A DNA stretch of 64,000 nt from Plectrocnemia conspersa (lineage: Eukaryota; Arthropoda; Insecta; Trichoptera; Polycentropodidae): positions 248,001 through 312,000 of the forward strand of contig VTFK01000464.1 of assembly GCA_009617715.1 (NCBI GenBank). Reading direction: 5' to 3'. Below are positions 45,141 through 57,960 of the stretch, piece after piece; position 1 is the stretch's first letter; each line of letters begins with the position of its first letter. Position numbers and translations under genes: made by a program. The notes beneath the pieces are model-generated. The model saw nothing but the letters and a program-made list of their open reading frames with translations. It did not search any database and was not told the origin of the DNA.

Positions 45141-47189
45141 CGATTTTAATCTTTAGAATATTATCTTGAGAAATTATCTTTTGAGCTTTTAATTTTTTAA
45201 AGCATAAGTAAAAATTCTGACAGAAATGTATCATCAAAATAAATATTTTGATGTTGTATATGGGGGATATATATTATAACCAAAAAGCTCGTTTGGTTTA
45301 GTATATTATAAATTAAACAATGATAAATCTTAAAAAAGATTTTCTATATTGAGATAAATACGTTTTTATAAAACTGTATGACTCTAAAGGCAAAAATCAA
45401 CCAAATTCCGCATCATTTAATTTTGTAATCGTCTAGTTCTAACGCCAAAAGAGTAGTCAGTAGGAGAAATGTAAAAATAAATATAAAGGATGAGATTTTT
45501 AGGCATCAGAAGAGTACGCTATGGTGATTATGAAACTTAGTATAGTTTGATTTTAAACAACACTCTTCATTAGTTTGAAAAAATCCTTAAAGACAAAACT
45601 TTCTGCAAGAGCTCGAATAATAACCAGAAAGGCGCTGGGATACAAGAACGGATAATAACCAAATATTCATTTAAAAAGTTATTTTAAAAAACCTTGTCTA
45701 TTATTTTTTAATTGAGAGAAAGTATTTAATTATTCGGGGAATTCAAATTATAAATCTCAATTTAAAAATACTGCGAACTGAAGTGACGCATCCTTAAAAA
45801 AAATAAAAAAAATTAGTTCAGTGTCACAACTCAGTTCTAATTTTTTGGCGCTCTTTAATGATTTTTTTATGGGACGATTGGTACAATTTCGTAATTTTCA
45901 CTCACAAATGAAGTCAGTCAAATTATATTGAATAGCTCAAACTAGAATTCCAGTAACAAAAAGCTAATTCTGATAAGAGTTGTCTAAAAAATTATATGAC
46001 TCAATGAGGGAGCAATTAAAATTTTCTAGATTAGCGTTGATTATTCTTTTTTGAATTATTCTTTAAATAAATTTTTACAAAAATTAAGAATATTGTAGAA
46101 GGTCTTAAATTGCAACTCAAAATTGAATTTAATGCAGATTTTATAATAATACAGATAATGCAGATCTCAAAGTAATCACAAACCATTATTATAAATGTTA
46201 TCTTTATTTCAAGTAAATTTTGAAAACGATTTATTAGTAAACTTGTAGAGTTAACACCCTATTTATTTTACCCTTATTTAAAAAATATTAGCTATTGAAA
46301 AAATCGTTTTAATTTGTTTCATAGCATATTTATTAAATTAAAAGAGAAATTCAAAAGTAAAATAAAAAGCATAAAATATTATTACACGGCGACCAGTGAA
46401 TGGGAGATTTTTACTACTGTTTTGGCAATTATAATAGTACAACGATATGTATTTATTTTATTGCTATTAAAAGTTTGTATTGAAATGGTATATAATAAAT
46501 TATTTAGAAAATAGTCTAGACGTACAGATAATAGGCAAAAATCAATGTAACTACCGTAGGATTCCACAAAGAAAAATCTAACATAAAAACGCGATTAAGT
46601 GCTTTGATTAAAAGTCAACTTTGCCAAACCACACTTAAAATTGAAAATCATTATTCAACTAAAACTTTAGGCAAAATTAAAAATCCAGTTGTAAAAATTT
46701 GTGGAAAAGCAATTAAAATCTAAATTAAAAGAAAAATAGCACAAAAAAAAAAAGAGACGACAAGAAAGCAATTTCGGATACTTACCGGTTTTCAACTAAG
46801 CTAAATTAAATTTTAACAAAATTGTTGTTCCCTTATTAACAAACATAAAGATGATATATTATATATATGATGTACATATCTCATTTGTATAACAAAAATG
46901 ATTTGGAAACTAATTTATTGTCAATTTTTAATAACAAAAAATATAATGGAAAAAAACTAAAATTAATGCTATTAAATTATTATAATAGTTTTTAAATTTC
47001 CCCATAATTTTACAAATACTTTCTGAGTTTTACAGTTTGAAGTAGTTTTCGAACCAACTTCTACTGAGTTCTACAGTTTAAAGTAGTTTTCGTTAATTGT
47101 TAATTAACCCTGTAGAATCTGAAGTACAAATATATTTCCTACGACAATATTTGTTATTTTATACAATAAAAGAAAGGTGAATACCTCCT
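45141..47189. other. AT-rich desert
   Basis: A/T-rich. A 17-bp word at 45638-45654 is identical to part of the non-LTR RT pseudogene near 26134, but nothing around it reads as RT. A short direct repeat, TTCTGAGTTTTACAGTTTGAAGTAGTTTTCG, occurs twice in diverged form (47021-47051 and 47062-47093). Confidence 0.5.
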
Positions 47190-47710
47190 TAATGCAAACG
47201 ATAACCCTGACTGAACCCTTAACGATAAAACGATCTTAATGAAAAGCGATTTAAGAAAATCTGTTTTTAAAGTCGCCGAAGCAAAGTGATATTGTGCAAG
47301 AAGTATAAAACGGCACTTTGTTAGTGTCCTGGTAGGAAAAGTAGCGGACGGGTCCTATTACGGGTTGACGGGATCGAGCTAAGCCGGCACTCAAACGTAC
47401 CCCATTTTTCATACTCCCCCTGAATTTTAAGAGTATTCTTCATCTTCTACTTCGAGGAAGGAAGGCTTTTTCTGACTCCACCTGGATAAAGTGGCAACGA
47501 ACGTACGTCATCACGGCCCTCGAGGTCCCATTTGGCCGTGTTTCTTGCAAGGGCCTGCAGGCCACGCCTCGCACTTAAGCCTCATCTGTTCCCCATGAAT
47601 TATAAAGCGCGAAAGCGCTTTCATAGCCCGTGTGCACGGAGGCACAAAGTTTTCCGGGGGATGAAACGATTCAACCCTTTGCGCTGACGGAATGAGGTGT
47701 TAAAATGACT
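47190..47710. other. Strong candidate conserved non-coding block
   Basis: About 520 bp of balanced sequence, G+C-rich at 47500-47660 (GGCCCTCGAGG, GGGCCTGCAGGCC, CGCGAAAGCGC, the last two palindromic). Stops in all frames. One of the best enhancer-like candidates in the right half. Confidence 0.4.
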
Positions 47711-48289
47711 GCGTTGATGACGTGCGTTGAAAAAGTCTGTAAATTATCGCAATCGTTATTTCTGTATGGTACTAGAGAATATATATTTAGATATTATGAG
47801 AAATATTTTAAAAATAGAAGGTTCTCCAAAACAAAAGCAATTTTTACTCTGCTTTTTTCCTTACAAAAGGAAAAAAAATTATTGTGTAAGAAGCATATTT
47901 CACTTGACAATTGTACTGTCTAAGCACCTGAAATCATTTTTTTGCACTTTTTTTTTACAAAATTAACTGTATTGCCTCTTTATACAGACCACTTTTCTAT
48001 AAGTTTGTGACACGTTTAAGAAAGCACAATATTACAAAAAATGCTCTATATATTTTTTTAAATTTGGTTTACTAATGAAAGCTGAATCTTATTTTATATT
48101 AATTTAAATATTTACTTTAAAAATAAAAAATAATATTTTTTCTATTTTGTAAGCTAATTAAACAAATTAAAATATATATGCTTACATATTAAAGAAAAAT
48201 ATTAAAATAATATTAAATTAAGTAAAAGTAAAAATTAAACTACTTGGGTGTGTATGTGTCGCGTATCGCAATTAGTGTTTTTTACAAGA
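47711..48289. other. AT-rich stretch with chance-like open frames
   Basis: Overlapping plus frames 47705-47923 and 47727-47966 are Lys/Phe-rich because of the DNA composition. No domain is recognised. Confidence 0.5.
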
Positions 48290-49040
48290 ATTTTTTGAGA
48301 AAAATGCCAAATCGAGAATTCTCATTTATCGAGAATTCTTTTATTGGTAAAACTTTTAATTGTATATATATTTTTTATATTGCTGTATAAAAAAAGGTGA
48401 ATTCGAGCCAGATGTTTAAAAATATGCATGCTGCTCTTGGAAGTTTTTAATGGAGTATTTGCATGGAAAAAATGTTTACCATTTTCTCAACTAATTTAAT
48501 CTGCCTTATCTTTACTTTTGTAATAAAAAAAACTACATTAATATTCAAATAAGAAGAAATCGCTCGTCATGAAAATCGGCAGATTGCAAAAATGTATGGC
48601 GGCTTACCACAGAATTAAGCAATAAAATTTGTCTGTCGGCGAAATTAAATATTATTATTTTAATAATCCAAAGAGGTTTTTTGTCTTTGTTTTGTTGGAA
48701 ATATGAAAGAGCTAAGCTAGCAGCAACTGATATTGACAATTTATTTTATCTACGATTCAGGTATAAATATGAAAGCCTGAAATTCTTTTGTAACTCAATG
48801 CTCTGTAATCAATCGAAGTGGATCAATCAGTTCAGGTCCAAATCAAATGATCATCATATTTAAGTTTGTTTTTTATTGATTATTTAGTTCTTTATTCATA
48901 AATAATATAAATATTTCCACAATATTATCATAATAACATACTATATACAATATTACATAATTTATCTAGAATTATCGAGAAAACCGAGAATTAAAAATTA
49001 TATTTATTATTTCTCAAAAAATAAAAATATCAATAAACTA
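48290..49040 (+). repeat. Dispersed TCGAGA-rich repeat, copy C (fullest)
   Basis: The left end carries ATCGAGAATTCTCATTTATCGAGAATTC (48311-48338). The interior has GTTTAAAAATATGCATG (48415), the CTACGATTCAGGTATAAATA word (48750-48769), ATGCTCTGTAATCAATCGAAGTGGATC (48798-48824) and CATACTATATA (48937). The right end has ATTATCGAGAAAACCGAGAATT (48971-48992) and TTTCTC (49010). Left-end words match the reverse complement of right-end words in copies A and B, so the ends look inversely related, as in a DNA transposon of about 0.7 kb. Short frames at 48545-48739 (-) and 48681-48863 (+) match no transposase. Confidence 0.55.
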
Positions 49041-49709
49041 GTTTAATAATAATTAAAGCCAGTCAAACGTAACTAATGACGCTTCCTTTATATATTTACA
49101 CATATATATATATATATAGAATTTATCTTGAATATTATTCTTGTATGTTAAGTATATTACTATATCTATTATTTGACGTACACCGCAAATAGTAGGTGTA
49201 ATATACTAGAATAAAATAAGCTGAAAGTTACTTAAGTGTAAATCAGTTAAAATAAAATTTCTAAGAACATACTAATTATATTGTTAAAATTACTTGAATA
49301 GACTGAGAAACTTATGAAGTTAAGAAACTTGAATTATTATTTATAATCTAATTATACGTTCGCAAGTATTGTTCAAAAAACTTTACCGCAGAAGTGGCAA
49401 TAAAAGCAAATAGCATAATTAAATTATGAGTGTGTAAAATTTTATGTATTTGCGTTTATTAATAAGTTATTACTTATATCTATTTTATTTGAAATAGTAA
49501 TGTACGTACCAACAATACGATAAATATAAGTACTATCTTTATCCAAATTCAATAACATATCTGATCGATGACTAGTGAATTTCGTGCCTATATAAGTGTA
49601 AAAAATCATGTTTTAATTCATTGAACTCTTGATTTGATTTAACACTTAACTAATATTTCTAGACAACTTTTAAATAGTTTGTTCAAGAATTGCTTTTCAT
49701 TATAATCAT
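49041..49709. other. AT-rich desert with (TA)n
   Basis: (TA)n at about 49101-49119 and A/T-rich DNA with stops. Nothing recognised. Confidence 0.6.
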
Positions 49710-50470
49710 TTTATCGTTAGAGGTTCAACGTTTTGTAAAGGTTACTGCCTGCATTTAGAAGACAACATGGCATGGTTAAATATTTAAATGGCATGTTAGA
49801 GAAGCGAGACGTGTAGGGTTGACTGTGTGAATTATTAAAAGGAAACAACACTTGCCGAAGGTCGGACGACAGGAAATGTTCCCAATGACGAACGGACCTT
49901 AACCGACAGAGCCAAAATGTTGGCACAAAAGCTTGACGAAGGTCCATTGTTTGATCAATTATTCCACACATTAACAAATTGTTAAATTTATTATATCATA
50001 TTTGTCATTACTTTAAAAATTCATTTTAAACTCAATCGATAAAATATGAACTTTTGCAGAAAACAAAACCTAACATTTTATTAAACCAAATAGACTGAAT
50101 GTGCGGTTTAACCGAGCAAACTTTACACAAAAAGAGGGTCCCACAAAAGTGGTCCAAAAAGAAAACAAACATGGTACAACTACTTGATCTTGGGCTTTGT
50201 ACACACGCGGATCCGCAAAGTAATCAAACAAACATAACCTCGGATGGCAGTAATTCGATATCGTTGAATATTTCTTCACCAATACTCTTGCTAGCACTGT
50301 ATAAATGTTTATACGCGTGTAGTGTTACTACGTGGGGCGCAAACACTATGAAAACGCGTATACTTTTGAATGAAACGAAAACTTGTTCGCGAAATTTGAT
50401 CCCTTTTCAAGGAGGGCCAAGGGGACATGGGAAGTAGGCAAAAAACGTTTTCCCCAGCCGCACAGGCACA
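49710..50470. other. Complex blocks with an unassigned 112-codon open frame
   Basis: Two balanced blocks (49730-49970 and 50090-50450). Plus frame 50099-50437 is open for 112 codons, rich in Ser, Thr and Asn, with no domain or signal peptide. The minus strand is open over part of the same DNA (50070-50297), and 49717-49977 is open on the minus strand. An exon cannot be excluded, but opposed open frames without motifs favour constrained or skewed non-coding DNA. Confidence 0.25.
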
Positions 50471-50799
50471 ACTGTTGCTCCTGACTGGATTTTGGCTTTA
50501 AACTCATTTTTTAGGCGAATAAATATTTTTAAGAATTTTTAATTAACTTTTACTAGCTTTTCCGGCATCTATTTCACTGCAAAGTCACAATAGCAAATTT
50601 AACAACAAAACCCAAAAGAATTAAAATATAATTAGGTCAAATGAAATTTTCTTTACATTTAGAAAATGTATTGCTTTACAATATTATATGTATATTTTTT
50701 TTTGGAAATCCAAAAAATCATAAATCCTAACTTGGATAAAAAAAGTCAAGCTCAAGAATACATAATAAAAAACAGTATGTCCCAGATAAAAATCAATTC
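50471..50799. other. AT-rich spacer
   Basis: A/T-rich with stops. Nothing recognised. Confidence 0.55.
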
Positions 50800-51160
50800 C
50801 TACACACAACACTTTATTGCGTTGTAGGGTCAGTTTTATTACTTTCGCAGAAACAGGGCCAGGCGCGTAAGCGAAACATCCGCGCTGGAGGTTTCAATAT
50901 AGTATAGATGAGCGTTTCCGGCGAAAGCATTTGCACAGGGCCGGATTCAGTTAACGTCGAGCCGTTAACCTTTTATGGGCGCGCGGCGCTCATTACTCCC
51001 GGCTCGTGTCCATCATCATAAAACGACGTATTGCGAATTAAGAAACGAATTACGCACACCCCGCAGTACACAAATTAGCGAATTAGCCCAAACTCAGCCG
51101 AGTTTCGGGAGCATTTATTTTTTTGACGCAAAAGTATAGGTTAATGAGCCGCTCACGGTG
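50800..51160. other. Candidate conserved non-coding block
   Basis: Balanced, G+C-rich at 50850-51000 (GGCCAGGCGCG, GGGCGCGCGGCGC), alternating with TTAAC/AATTAGCGAATTAGC words near 51070. Stops in all frames. Confidence 0.4.
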
Positions 51161-52455
51161 TAATCTAACATAATACCGTTATATTATATTCACTGGTTCA
51201 CAGATAAATATAACGCATTTTAAAATATACATAAAAAAATAACAGATGATTTAGCTAACGAGTTTCCTTATTTTGGATGAAAATATGATTATTAATATTA
51301 TGCTGTACAATAATTAATCATCAGCGCAAAATTTTACATGTACATTCGGGATATTCTATCTTTTTATTTAAGTGTAATATGCGTCGCTCGTAGTCGCAAA
51401 TATATTTTGCCTGTCTAAACTCTACGAATTAATTTAGCCAATCAGTCATATGGAAAAGACAGTCTTGCACAAAATTCTTGGTAAATAATATATAATTACA
51501 CAAAGCATGTACGTACATATGTGCTAATGATTCATTCTCAGAATGCTTTAATATAAAATTCAATTAGCTTTCAAGTACGACGAATCTAAAAGACAAATAA
51601 ATTTGCTAATGCTTTATTATAAAATAAAAAGCAAATTTATATTAGAAAGTATACTTATTTTATGTAAAAATTTTAGCGGTGTTTTTATGCAATAATCTAT
51701 TTTAGAGATTCAATTGGCGACGCAGATATCCAAGAGCTTAAAGAACTCTCTTAAATTTTTTTAATAAAAGCTTTGCCACCAATCTAAGACTAGCAGTTTG
51801 AATATATTAAATTTCAAGTATTCCACCAAAGATGAACCAACTCAAAATTTAGTTAATGTTGATCTAGTGAAATCTATTACATACTAAAACCCAGTGAGAT
51901 ATATTACATTTGGTTTATAACCAACCCTATGTGCGACTCTAAATAAGATTCTTTGCCGCATTTTGACTAAAAATAAGTAAAGAAAAATAATGAAATTGAA
52001 TATTCCATGTAACAGAAAATACAAACTATGCAGTTTTTTGAACGGGTTGGAAGCGCCACTGTTATCCTAAAACAGGTTTTAATAAATGAAAATTAAAAAT
52101 AAATAATTTTGGTTATTTATTTATATTAAGAGGTAAGACAAATCACGTAATATACTTAACATTTCCTATCACAGTTGAATATTTTAAAATAAAATAATAA
52201 TCTATCACATTAAGTTAAATTAGAATTTTTAGAATTTGCACTACAGTGAATATTATGTGTTATTGCATATATATAAAATAAATTAACAAAACTTGACGTC
52301 ATTTCAAGTTTTTTTAAACTAAACCGAGAATAAAATATTAGTATCTGTACATGTTTATTAAGAATTTAACTTAAAAAGGTAATGTTAAATTACTTCTACT
52401 TTTTGTTCTAGAATTATTAATTATTGGCATATTAAAATTCGCTGGGCAAAGTTTT
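51161..52455. other. AT-rich desert
   Basis: A/T-rich with a few mixed patches (51360-51460, 51710-51780). No gene recognised. Confidence 0.55.
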
Positions 52456-52616
52456 TTACATAAAATTTATAAGATACCCATATTCTACAAATGAACACCT
52501 TCCTAACTTCTTAAAAGTAGGTGACACGTTGAGCTTTTTTGCTAGCTTCTGTATCGTTACTCTTGGACCTGCTTTGATGGCAGCCCTAATATCCACACTA
52601 AAAACCCCTAAGGACT
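52456..52616 (-). pseudogene. Tc1-like transposase DNA-binding fragment
   Basis: The minus strand, ending at the stop 52456-52458, reads VDIRAAIKAGPRVTIQKLAK followed by KLNVSPTF. This matches the first helix-turn-helix of Tc1/IS630-type transposases (D....I...P..TI..LAK..NVS..T). The frame is open for about 50 codons; upstream is a stop and downstream the similarity fades. No terminal repeat or catalytic domain is recognised. A chance match is possible because only one short motif is preserved. Confidence 0.45.
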
Positions 52617-54549
52617 ATCCGCCCTCACGTCAAAAAATATTGTCAAAATTCCCGGAACAAAATTTTTAGAACCACATTTGACACTTTCTAAATTTATTGG
52701 CATCCCTGCCCATTGCATTACATATATTTTTAATTGGTTACTAAATATCATTATTGATACGAATAATGTAAACAAACACCAAAATAATAGTGAAAATAAC
52801 GTTAATTTATAAAAAGTTTTACATTTTTGAAAATGCAAAAAAAAAACACAAAGTCGAATGGAACAATATGATACTTTATCTTTCAGCACATATTTATGAA
52901 TTTTCGGGTTCTAAACATTTGAAAAAGACCACAAAAATATTTTTTTCAATTTTTAACAAATTTATAGTCTGTTTTAGAGTAAAATTTAAAAATTTTAGAA
53001 ACACAATATTTTAGCCTTATTCACAATATTTTGCCCTTTAAATACTTGAAAAGTTTTTTTTTGGTTTTATACCATTTTAAAATATTTAGACAAATAATAA
53101 AAAAAAACTTTATATTAAGTTTTTTTATACGATTATTTTGGCTCAAAACAGACTTAAACATATTTTTTTTTGGTTTCCCAACAAATTAATAGCCTGATTT
53201 GGGTAAAAAGTTAAAAATTAATAAAAATACAAAGTGTCCTTGACATAAACAATAAAAAAATTAAGATTTCATTTTTTGCCTCGTCGGTGATTTATGTTCA
53301 TTGCAATCGCAAATAAGAAATATTTATTGGAGCAAAAAATAGTTATTTGTTAATGTTGTAAATTTTATTAAAAAGTTTTTTCTACGTAAAACAATTAAAT
53401 AAAAATTATTAATTATTGTCAAAAGTATCAATAATTCAATACTTGTTTTTTTTAAATTTCTGTTTCATATTATTTAATTATAAATAGATACAAAATGCTA
53501 CTTTCTATTTTTATATATAAAATCTTTCTTATTTTATTTTAAATAGAGCGAATATCTGATTAGTTTTTTTTAATAAAATGTTGTGCAAATATTTAAAATA
53601 TATTAAAAAATAATTTTTAAAAAAAGGTAACCTTAACCTTATATAACGAGAAATAAAACATATAATAAGAAAAAATAGGGATAATTACAATATATTGCAA
53701 CCAAATATGTACAATCTTTTTCGTCGACAAATTTATTGATTTAAATAAGTACTTAAAAATTCCTCAAAATTCTACTAAATTTCTTTTTGAATTTTATAAA
53801 TTTGTAGCATATGATTTTTTTTAAATATTTTTGCAGAATTCTTAAACTGAAATTTTTGTTAAAGATTTCATTGAAGGGAGAAGGGATAAGTTTATTTATT
53901 GCTATTCTAATTCTACACTCTCTAAAATAATATTATTTACTATTATTTTATTTATACTTTAACACACTTAATTTTTACCTGATATTATTTAATGATGAAA
54001 GATATGAAAAGTCGTATTTATTATTTATATTTTGTGAATTGTGTTTAGATTTCATTTTTGCTTATACTCAATATTTTTTTAATTTAGAAATAAATTACTT
54101 AGCATGAAACCCGTATTTTTATGAATTATTTTTTAGTTTAAATTTGATTTTACAGATAGCTCACACAAGCTTGAGAAACCAATGCTCTTGAATATTAAAA
54201 GCATTTTAAGTATTTTAATAATTTATTTGAAAAAATACAAATGATATGTATCCAATCATATAAGCTCTTGATAGCATTATGCAATTTTAATCAACTTTGT
54301 GTCAACTTTAATAAGGCATTAAGCTATCTCTCCTGTGAGAATACGATCACATTGTGTAACCAAAAGGGTTGTACTGTAGGGATTTGTTTGATTTAATATT
54401 CATTGATTTGTCTACAGCGTTTGGTAATAAACCTAATAACGTTGAAATTATTTATAGGCAATAATTCAACCGAGATTTCTCATGTTTTACAGATATTAAT
54501 AATCATGTATACATACATATATTATTAGGTTATGGTCATATGTTTCGAC
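52617..54549. other. AT-rich desert with an internal diverged direct repeat
   Basis: Very A/T-rich. ACAAATTTATAGTCTGTTTTAGAGTAAAATTTAAAAATT (52956-52995) and ACAAATTAATAGCCTGATTTGGGTAAAAAGTTAAAAATT (53180-53218) form a diverged direct repeat 224 bp apart. The frames 52608-52889 (-) and 52790-53014 (+) are A/T-driven. No gene recognised. Confidence 0.55.
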
Positions 54550-54900
54550 TAGCCATTTAAATTTCAAAGTCCTCGTTTAAAAGTTTGTTCCGACACAAAA
54601 CTAATTGCCAATTTGCCAACATTTCTCTATAATCGGGACCCCTATTCTCCGTAATAAGTATAATTGAAAGTACCCGTCGGTTTTTAAAGTGCTCTGTGTA
54701 TCAACAACGTCCCGAAAAAATGTAAAAATAACCGGCAGTAAAACTTAACCGTGCTGCAAGAGGTAATCATAAATCGAGACCTCCTCTTAACGGTCAGGAG
54801 TGAGCTTAAAGTTTCATGATGTACGCAAAGGAGTTTTAGAACACTTTCCTCGATATGAATTTTGCGTTGAGGTAGGGTTTGAGTGTTTCAATTTTTATTT
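54550..54900. other. Candidate conserved non-coding block
   Basis: Balanced sequence with TAATTGCCAATTTGCC (54602), AACCGGCAGTAAAACTTAACCG (54730) and CCTCCTCTTAACGG words. Stops in all frames. Confidence 0.35.
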
Positions 54901-55439
54901 TAATTGCCCACTTTGCTTATTTTCTATAAAATATAAAGACAAGTTGTATGTACAAGTATAGTACATGCTTATATATATTATTTATAGTGTCGGTTACATA
55001 TACTTGTTTTATTAAATATAGTTCATAGACATATAACATCAATGTACACATCAAATAAAACAATTCGCCCACTGTTATTCGTCGACATTTAGAGACGTTG
55101 CAGAAACAACGGTCAACGGAACAATTTAATAAATAATTTTACTTATGGTTTTTAAACGATATTTTACAATTATTGTGACGTATGAGAATCGCATTCATCT
55201 GAGGGGCAAATATGTGTTTGTTTGTTTGTCAGCTTTGGTCTCAATAGATATAATTTAAAAAAATTAAAACCGTAAATATTTGATATCTCGAATCTCGAAA
55301 GACTTTTTTTAATTAATCGGGATTTAAGACCCCCGAAAAATTTGAGCAAACCATCCCAGAATGACCAGTTGTTTCATAAGAGTATGTTTTAAATTAATCC
55401 ATTCCTAATTCCTATTTTATTGGAATATAATAAAGCCTC
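54901..55439. other. AT-rich stretch
   Basis: A/T-rich with small balanced patches (55070-55120, 55180-55230, 55320-55370). TGTTTGTTTGTTTGTC repeat at 55214-55229. Nothing else recognised. Confidence 0.5.
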
Positions 55440-56010
55440 ATCAAATGCCTAGATTGTTTACAAACTAATTAAATCAATCAAGAGCGAAATCAATTAGGCC
55501 AATCCAAATACATTTTAGGATCGTATTGCTTTAATTACCACGGCCCTTGACTACAACTACGTGCGACTATCGAGGCGTAATAGTGCGGTTCGTGGTGCGG
55601 TCGCCAAGTTTCCTGCCCGAGGAAGTCTACCGAACACCATCTGTTGACCACAAAGAGAGGCTTCGAGGTATTTGCATAATGTCTACCATCGCTGCATAAT
55701 GTATGCACACAGTCTTTGAGTGTTGGCGTTTCAATCCGCGCATCGGTACATAGTGTGTAATAATATATTCACAACTGTGGCCGGGGGCGTTCGCCCGCTG
55801 GTCAGAGCTGATCGTGATTCGTAATCACATCTCTGATAAACATTGACAGGATTGTCCTAATTCAAGATTAGGAGAGGCCAAACTTCAGTCGGAGTAATTG
55901 TTATATTTGCGAAGAACCTCTCAGACTCGAACTATGTATAATGTTGAAATTCGATCTGTAAATTACTTATTCAATTCGCGGATGGTATAGATTTACATTT
56001 ACAGGGCGAC
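55440..56010. other. Candidate conserved non-coding block
   Basis: About 500 bp of balanced sequence: AATTAAATCAATCAAG (55467), GTGCGGTTCGTGGTGCGGTC (55583-55602) and GGCCGGGGGCGTTCGCCCGC (55780-55799), the last partly self-complementary. Direct words TTTGCATAATG and CTGCATAATG recur at 55670 and 55691. No open frame. Confidence 0.4.
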
Positions 56011-56310
56011 TTAATAAAACCAAGCAATGTTTTAAATACTGATATGTATCAAAAATGACTCGTAGTAGTGGAAAACCACACATATCACAATAAAAATGTT
56101 TTACAAAAATCAGGCTCCTCGGATCACCATCCTGTGTTTTTTTTAGTAATCAATAATAATCTCATTATTGTCTTTGACTATAAAAATGCTGATCAAAAGG
56201 GTTTAAAGGGTATTTTCGGTTCCTGTTTAGTGGTTGAATATAATAACTATACCCCAACTAATACTAAAACAATCGATGTTGATATTCATTGTTAAACAAC
56301 CATAATCGGA
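56011..56310 (+). other. Unassigned 75-codon open frame (56068-56295)
   Basis: Open from an ATG-containing segment, with SSDHHPVFF near residues 17-25. SDH.PV is the last motif of the endonuclease domain of many non-LTR retrotransposons, but the flanking residues do not fit and no other endonuclease motif is nearby. I leave it unassigned: a retrotransposon scrap or chance. Confidence 0.15.
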
Positions 56311-57689
56311 GAAGTTAAAATATCATCAGTAGTCATTACCCACGCGTATTTTTTTATATAAACGTTTAATAAAACATATTTTGTAAATCAATATCAACTA
56401 ACTTAATAAAATCTATGCATAATAATAATAATAAATTTTTAATGATATATTTCTTATCGCTATTTTGATTAACTATAGCTTATACAAAATCTATCCTAAG
56501 CTGTATTGCAGAAAAATTTATAAATGAATAAAAAATACAATTTCATTCTTTAAACACATGCTCTTATTTTACTGTGAATAAGTAAAAATAATAAACAAGA
56601 ATTGGGTCGCGAAACCCATACCTGAATTTGTGTGAATTTATGGATAACCAAGTGTATTTTATTATCTATATCAAATTAATTTACTTTGCCTCCATTCTGG
56701 CAGAAGAAATATTATCCGAATTGATCGTTCTGAATTTTGAATGCATTCATTAAATATTTGTTTTTGTATGCATTAATTGAACACTGCAACTAGAGGTAAA
56801 TATCTGAACAATAACCTTAACCTAACTGAAATTTAATGCAAAAGTAAACACCGAGTATATAATATTGCCGGCGCACAAATTAAAACTACGATATCAAAAA
56901 TTGTAGCGGAAACGATTTAAAAAAAATAATTAATACTCCTATAAGTTTAGTGATAAATTGGTATATAATATTTATAAAATATAAATTTAAACTTTTGATT
57001 TAACTACATAATTAATTCTGGCGTAAATCAATCATATTTTCGTTACTTGCAAGTGACGAGTTTTATATGTCAGACTATATCTTAATAATGAAAGACATGA
57101 TGTTATTATTTTTTTAAAGATAAAAACTTACTAAAATCACTAACAATTAAAAAGGTAACATTAAAGATAATTAAAACCCTAATAAAAGTAATTAAGGAGA
57201 ATTAAGCTGCAAATTGAAAAATGTGATTGTCCAATTTTTATTGAATTTTCAAAAGAAGCTAAAATATTATTCTAATGATAAGTATTCTTAAAATGAACTG
57301 TTTTAAAGACGAGATTTTATATTAGCCTTGATTTCTTTTGAAGATGTTCAGATTTAGGTTAAAAATAATAACTACACAGAATAGAGTATAAAACACGTGA
57401 AGTTGATAATTATTAAGTAAGCCAATTTATTATTCTTATCATCAATATGGCGCTTAATTTTTAATCTTATTTAACGTATATTTATAGTTCTGCAGCAGAA
57501 ATTTAATTAAATATATTCACCATATTTATTACATATTCCCAATACATAGCTACTATGTTTATAGTTTCCACAAAATAGTTGAAGCTTCTATTCGAAATTA
57601 TCTAATTACAAATTTATATGGAAGTAGGACGAAAATTTCCATTATAAAGTTGTCGAATGCCCAAAATAGGAATTGGATTCTCAGACATT
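56311..57689. other. AT-rich desert
   Basis: A/T-rich with stops. A small (AAT)n run at 56419-56431. Nothing recognised. Confidence 0.6.
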
Positions 57690-57960
57690 GTGTATATCAG
57701 GTGAGCAAACGTTTGCTTTGGTCAGACGAGTGAACTAATCTCGTAAGCCAGAACAACCGCAAATTCCGGCCGCAACGTGAGCCATGCCCGACTACTGCCT
57801 GCTTGACACACTTGTCTTTGGTCACGTCAGATGCTTCCAACCGACGATTGTCCTGGATGTACTTGATAAATTTATTGAATCCCCAAGAGGAAAAGCTGCA
57901 CAGTGTCAGTTCTATTGACAGCCAATTGTAACACTAAAAATTGTAAGCTATTTGTGAAAT
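57690..57960. other. Candidate conserved non-coding block
   Basis: Balanced sequence with CAGGTGAGC (57699), TTCCGGCCGCAACG (57763) and repeated TTGTCTTTGGTCA/TTGGTCAGA words (57716, 57811). No open frame. CAGGTGAGC resembles a splice donor, but the upstream frames are closed by stops. Confidence 0.35.

Noticed and set aside
45638..45654. 17-bp word identical to part of the RT pseudogene at about 26134
   Set aside because: The flanks align only loosely and the region does not read as RT on either strand. A chance match of this length in 64 kb cannot be excluded.
47107..47116. ACCCTGTAGA, identical to the start of the miR-10 mature sequence
   Set aside because: The following bases diverge and no complementary arm lies within 80 bp on either side, so there is no precursor hairpin.
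50099..50437. 112-codon open frame as a protein gene
   Set aside because: No family is recognised and the opposite strand is open over part of the same stretch. Kept only as an unassigned frame in a complex block.
56068..56295. SSDHHPVFF as the C-terminal motif of a non-LTR endonuclease
   Set aside because: Only this short motif fits. No upstream endonuclease motifs are found in any frame nearby.
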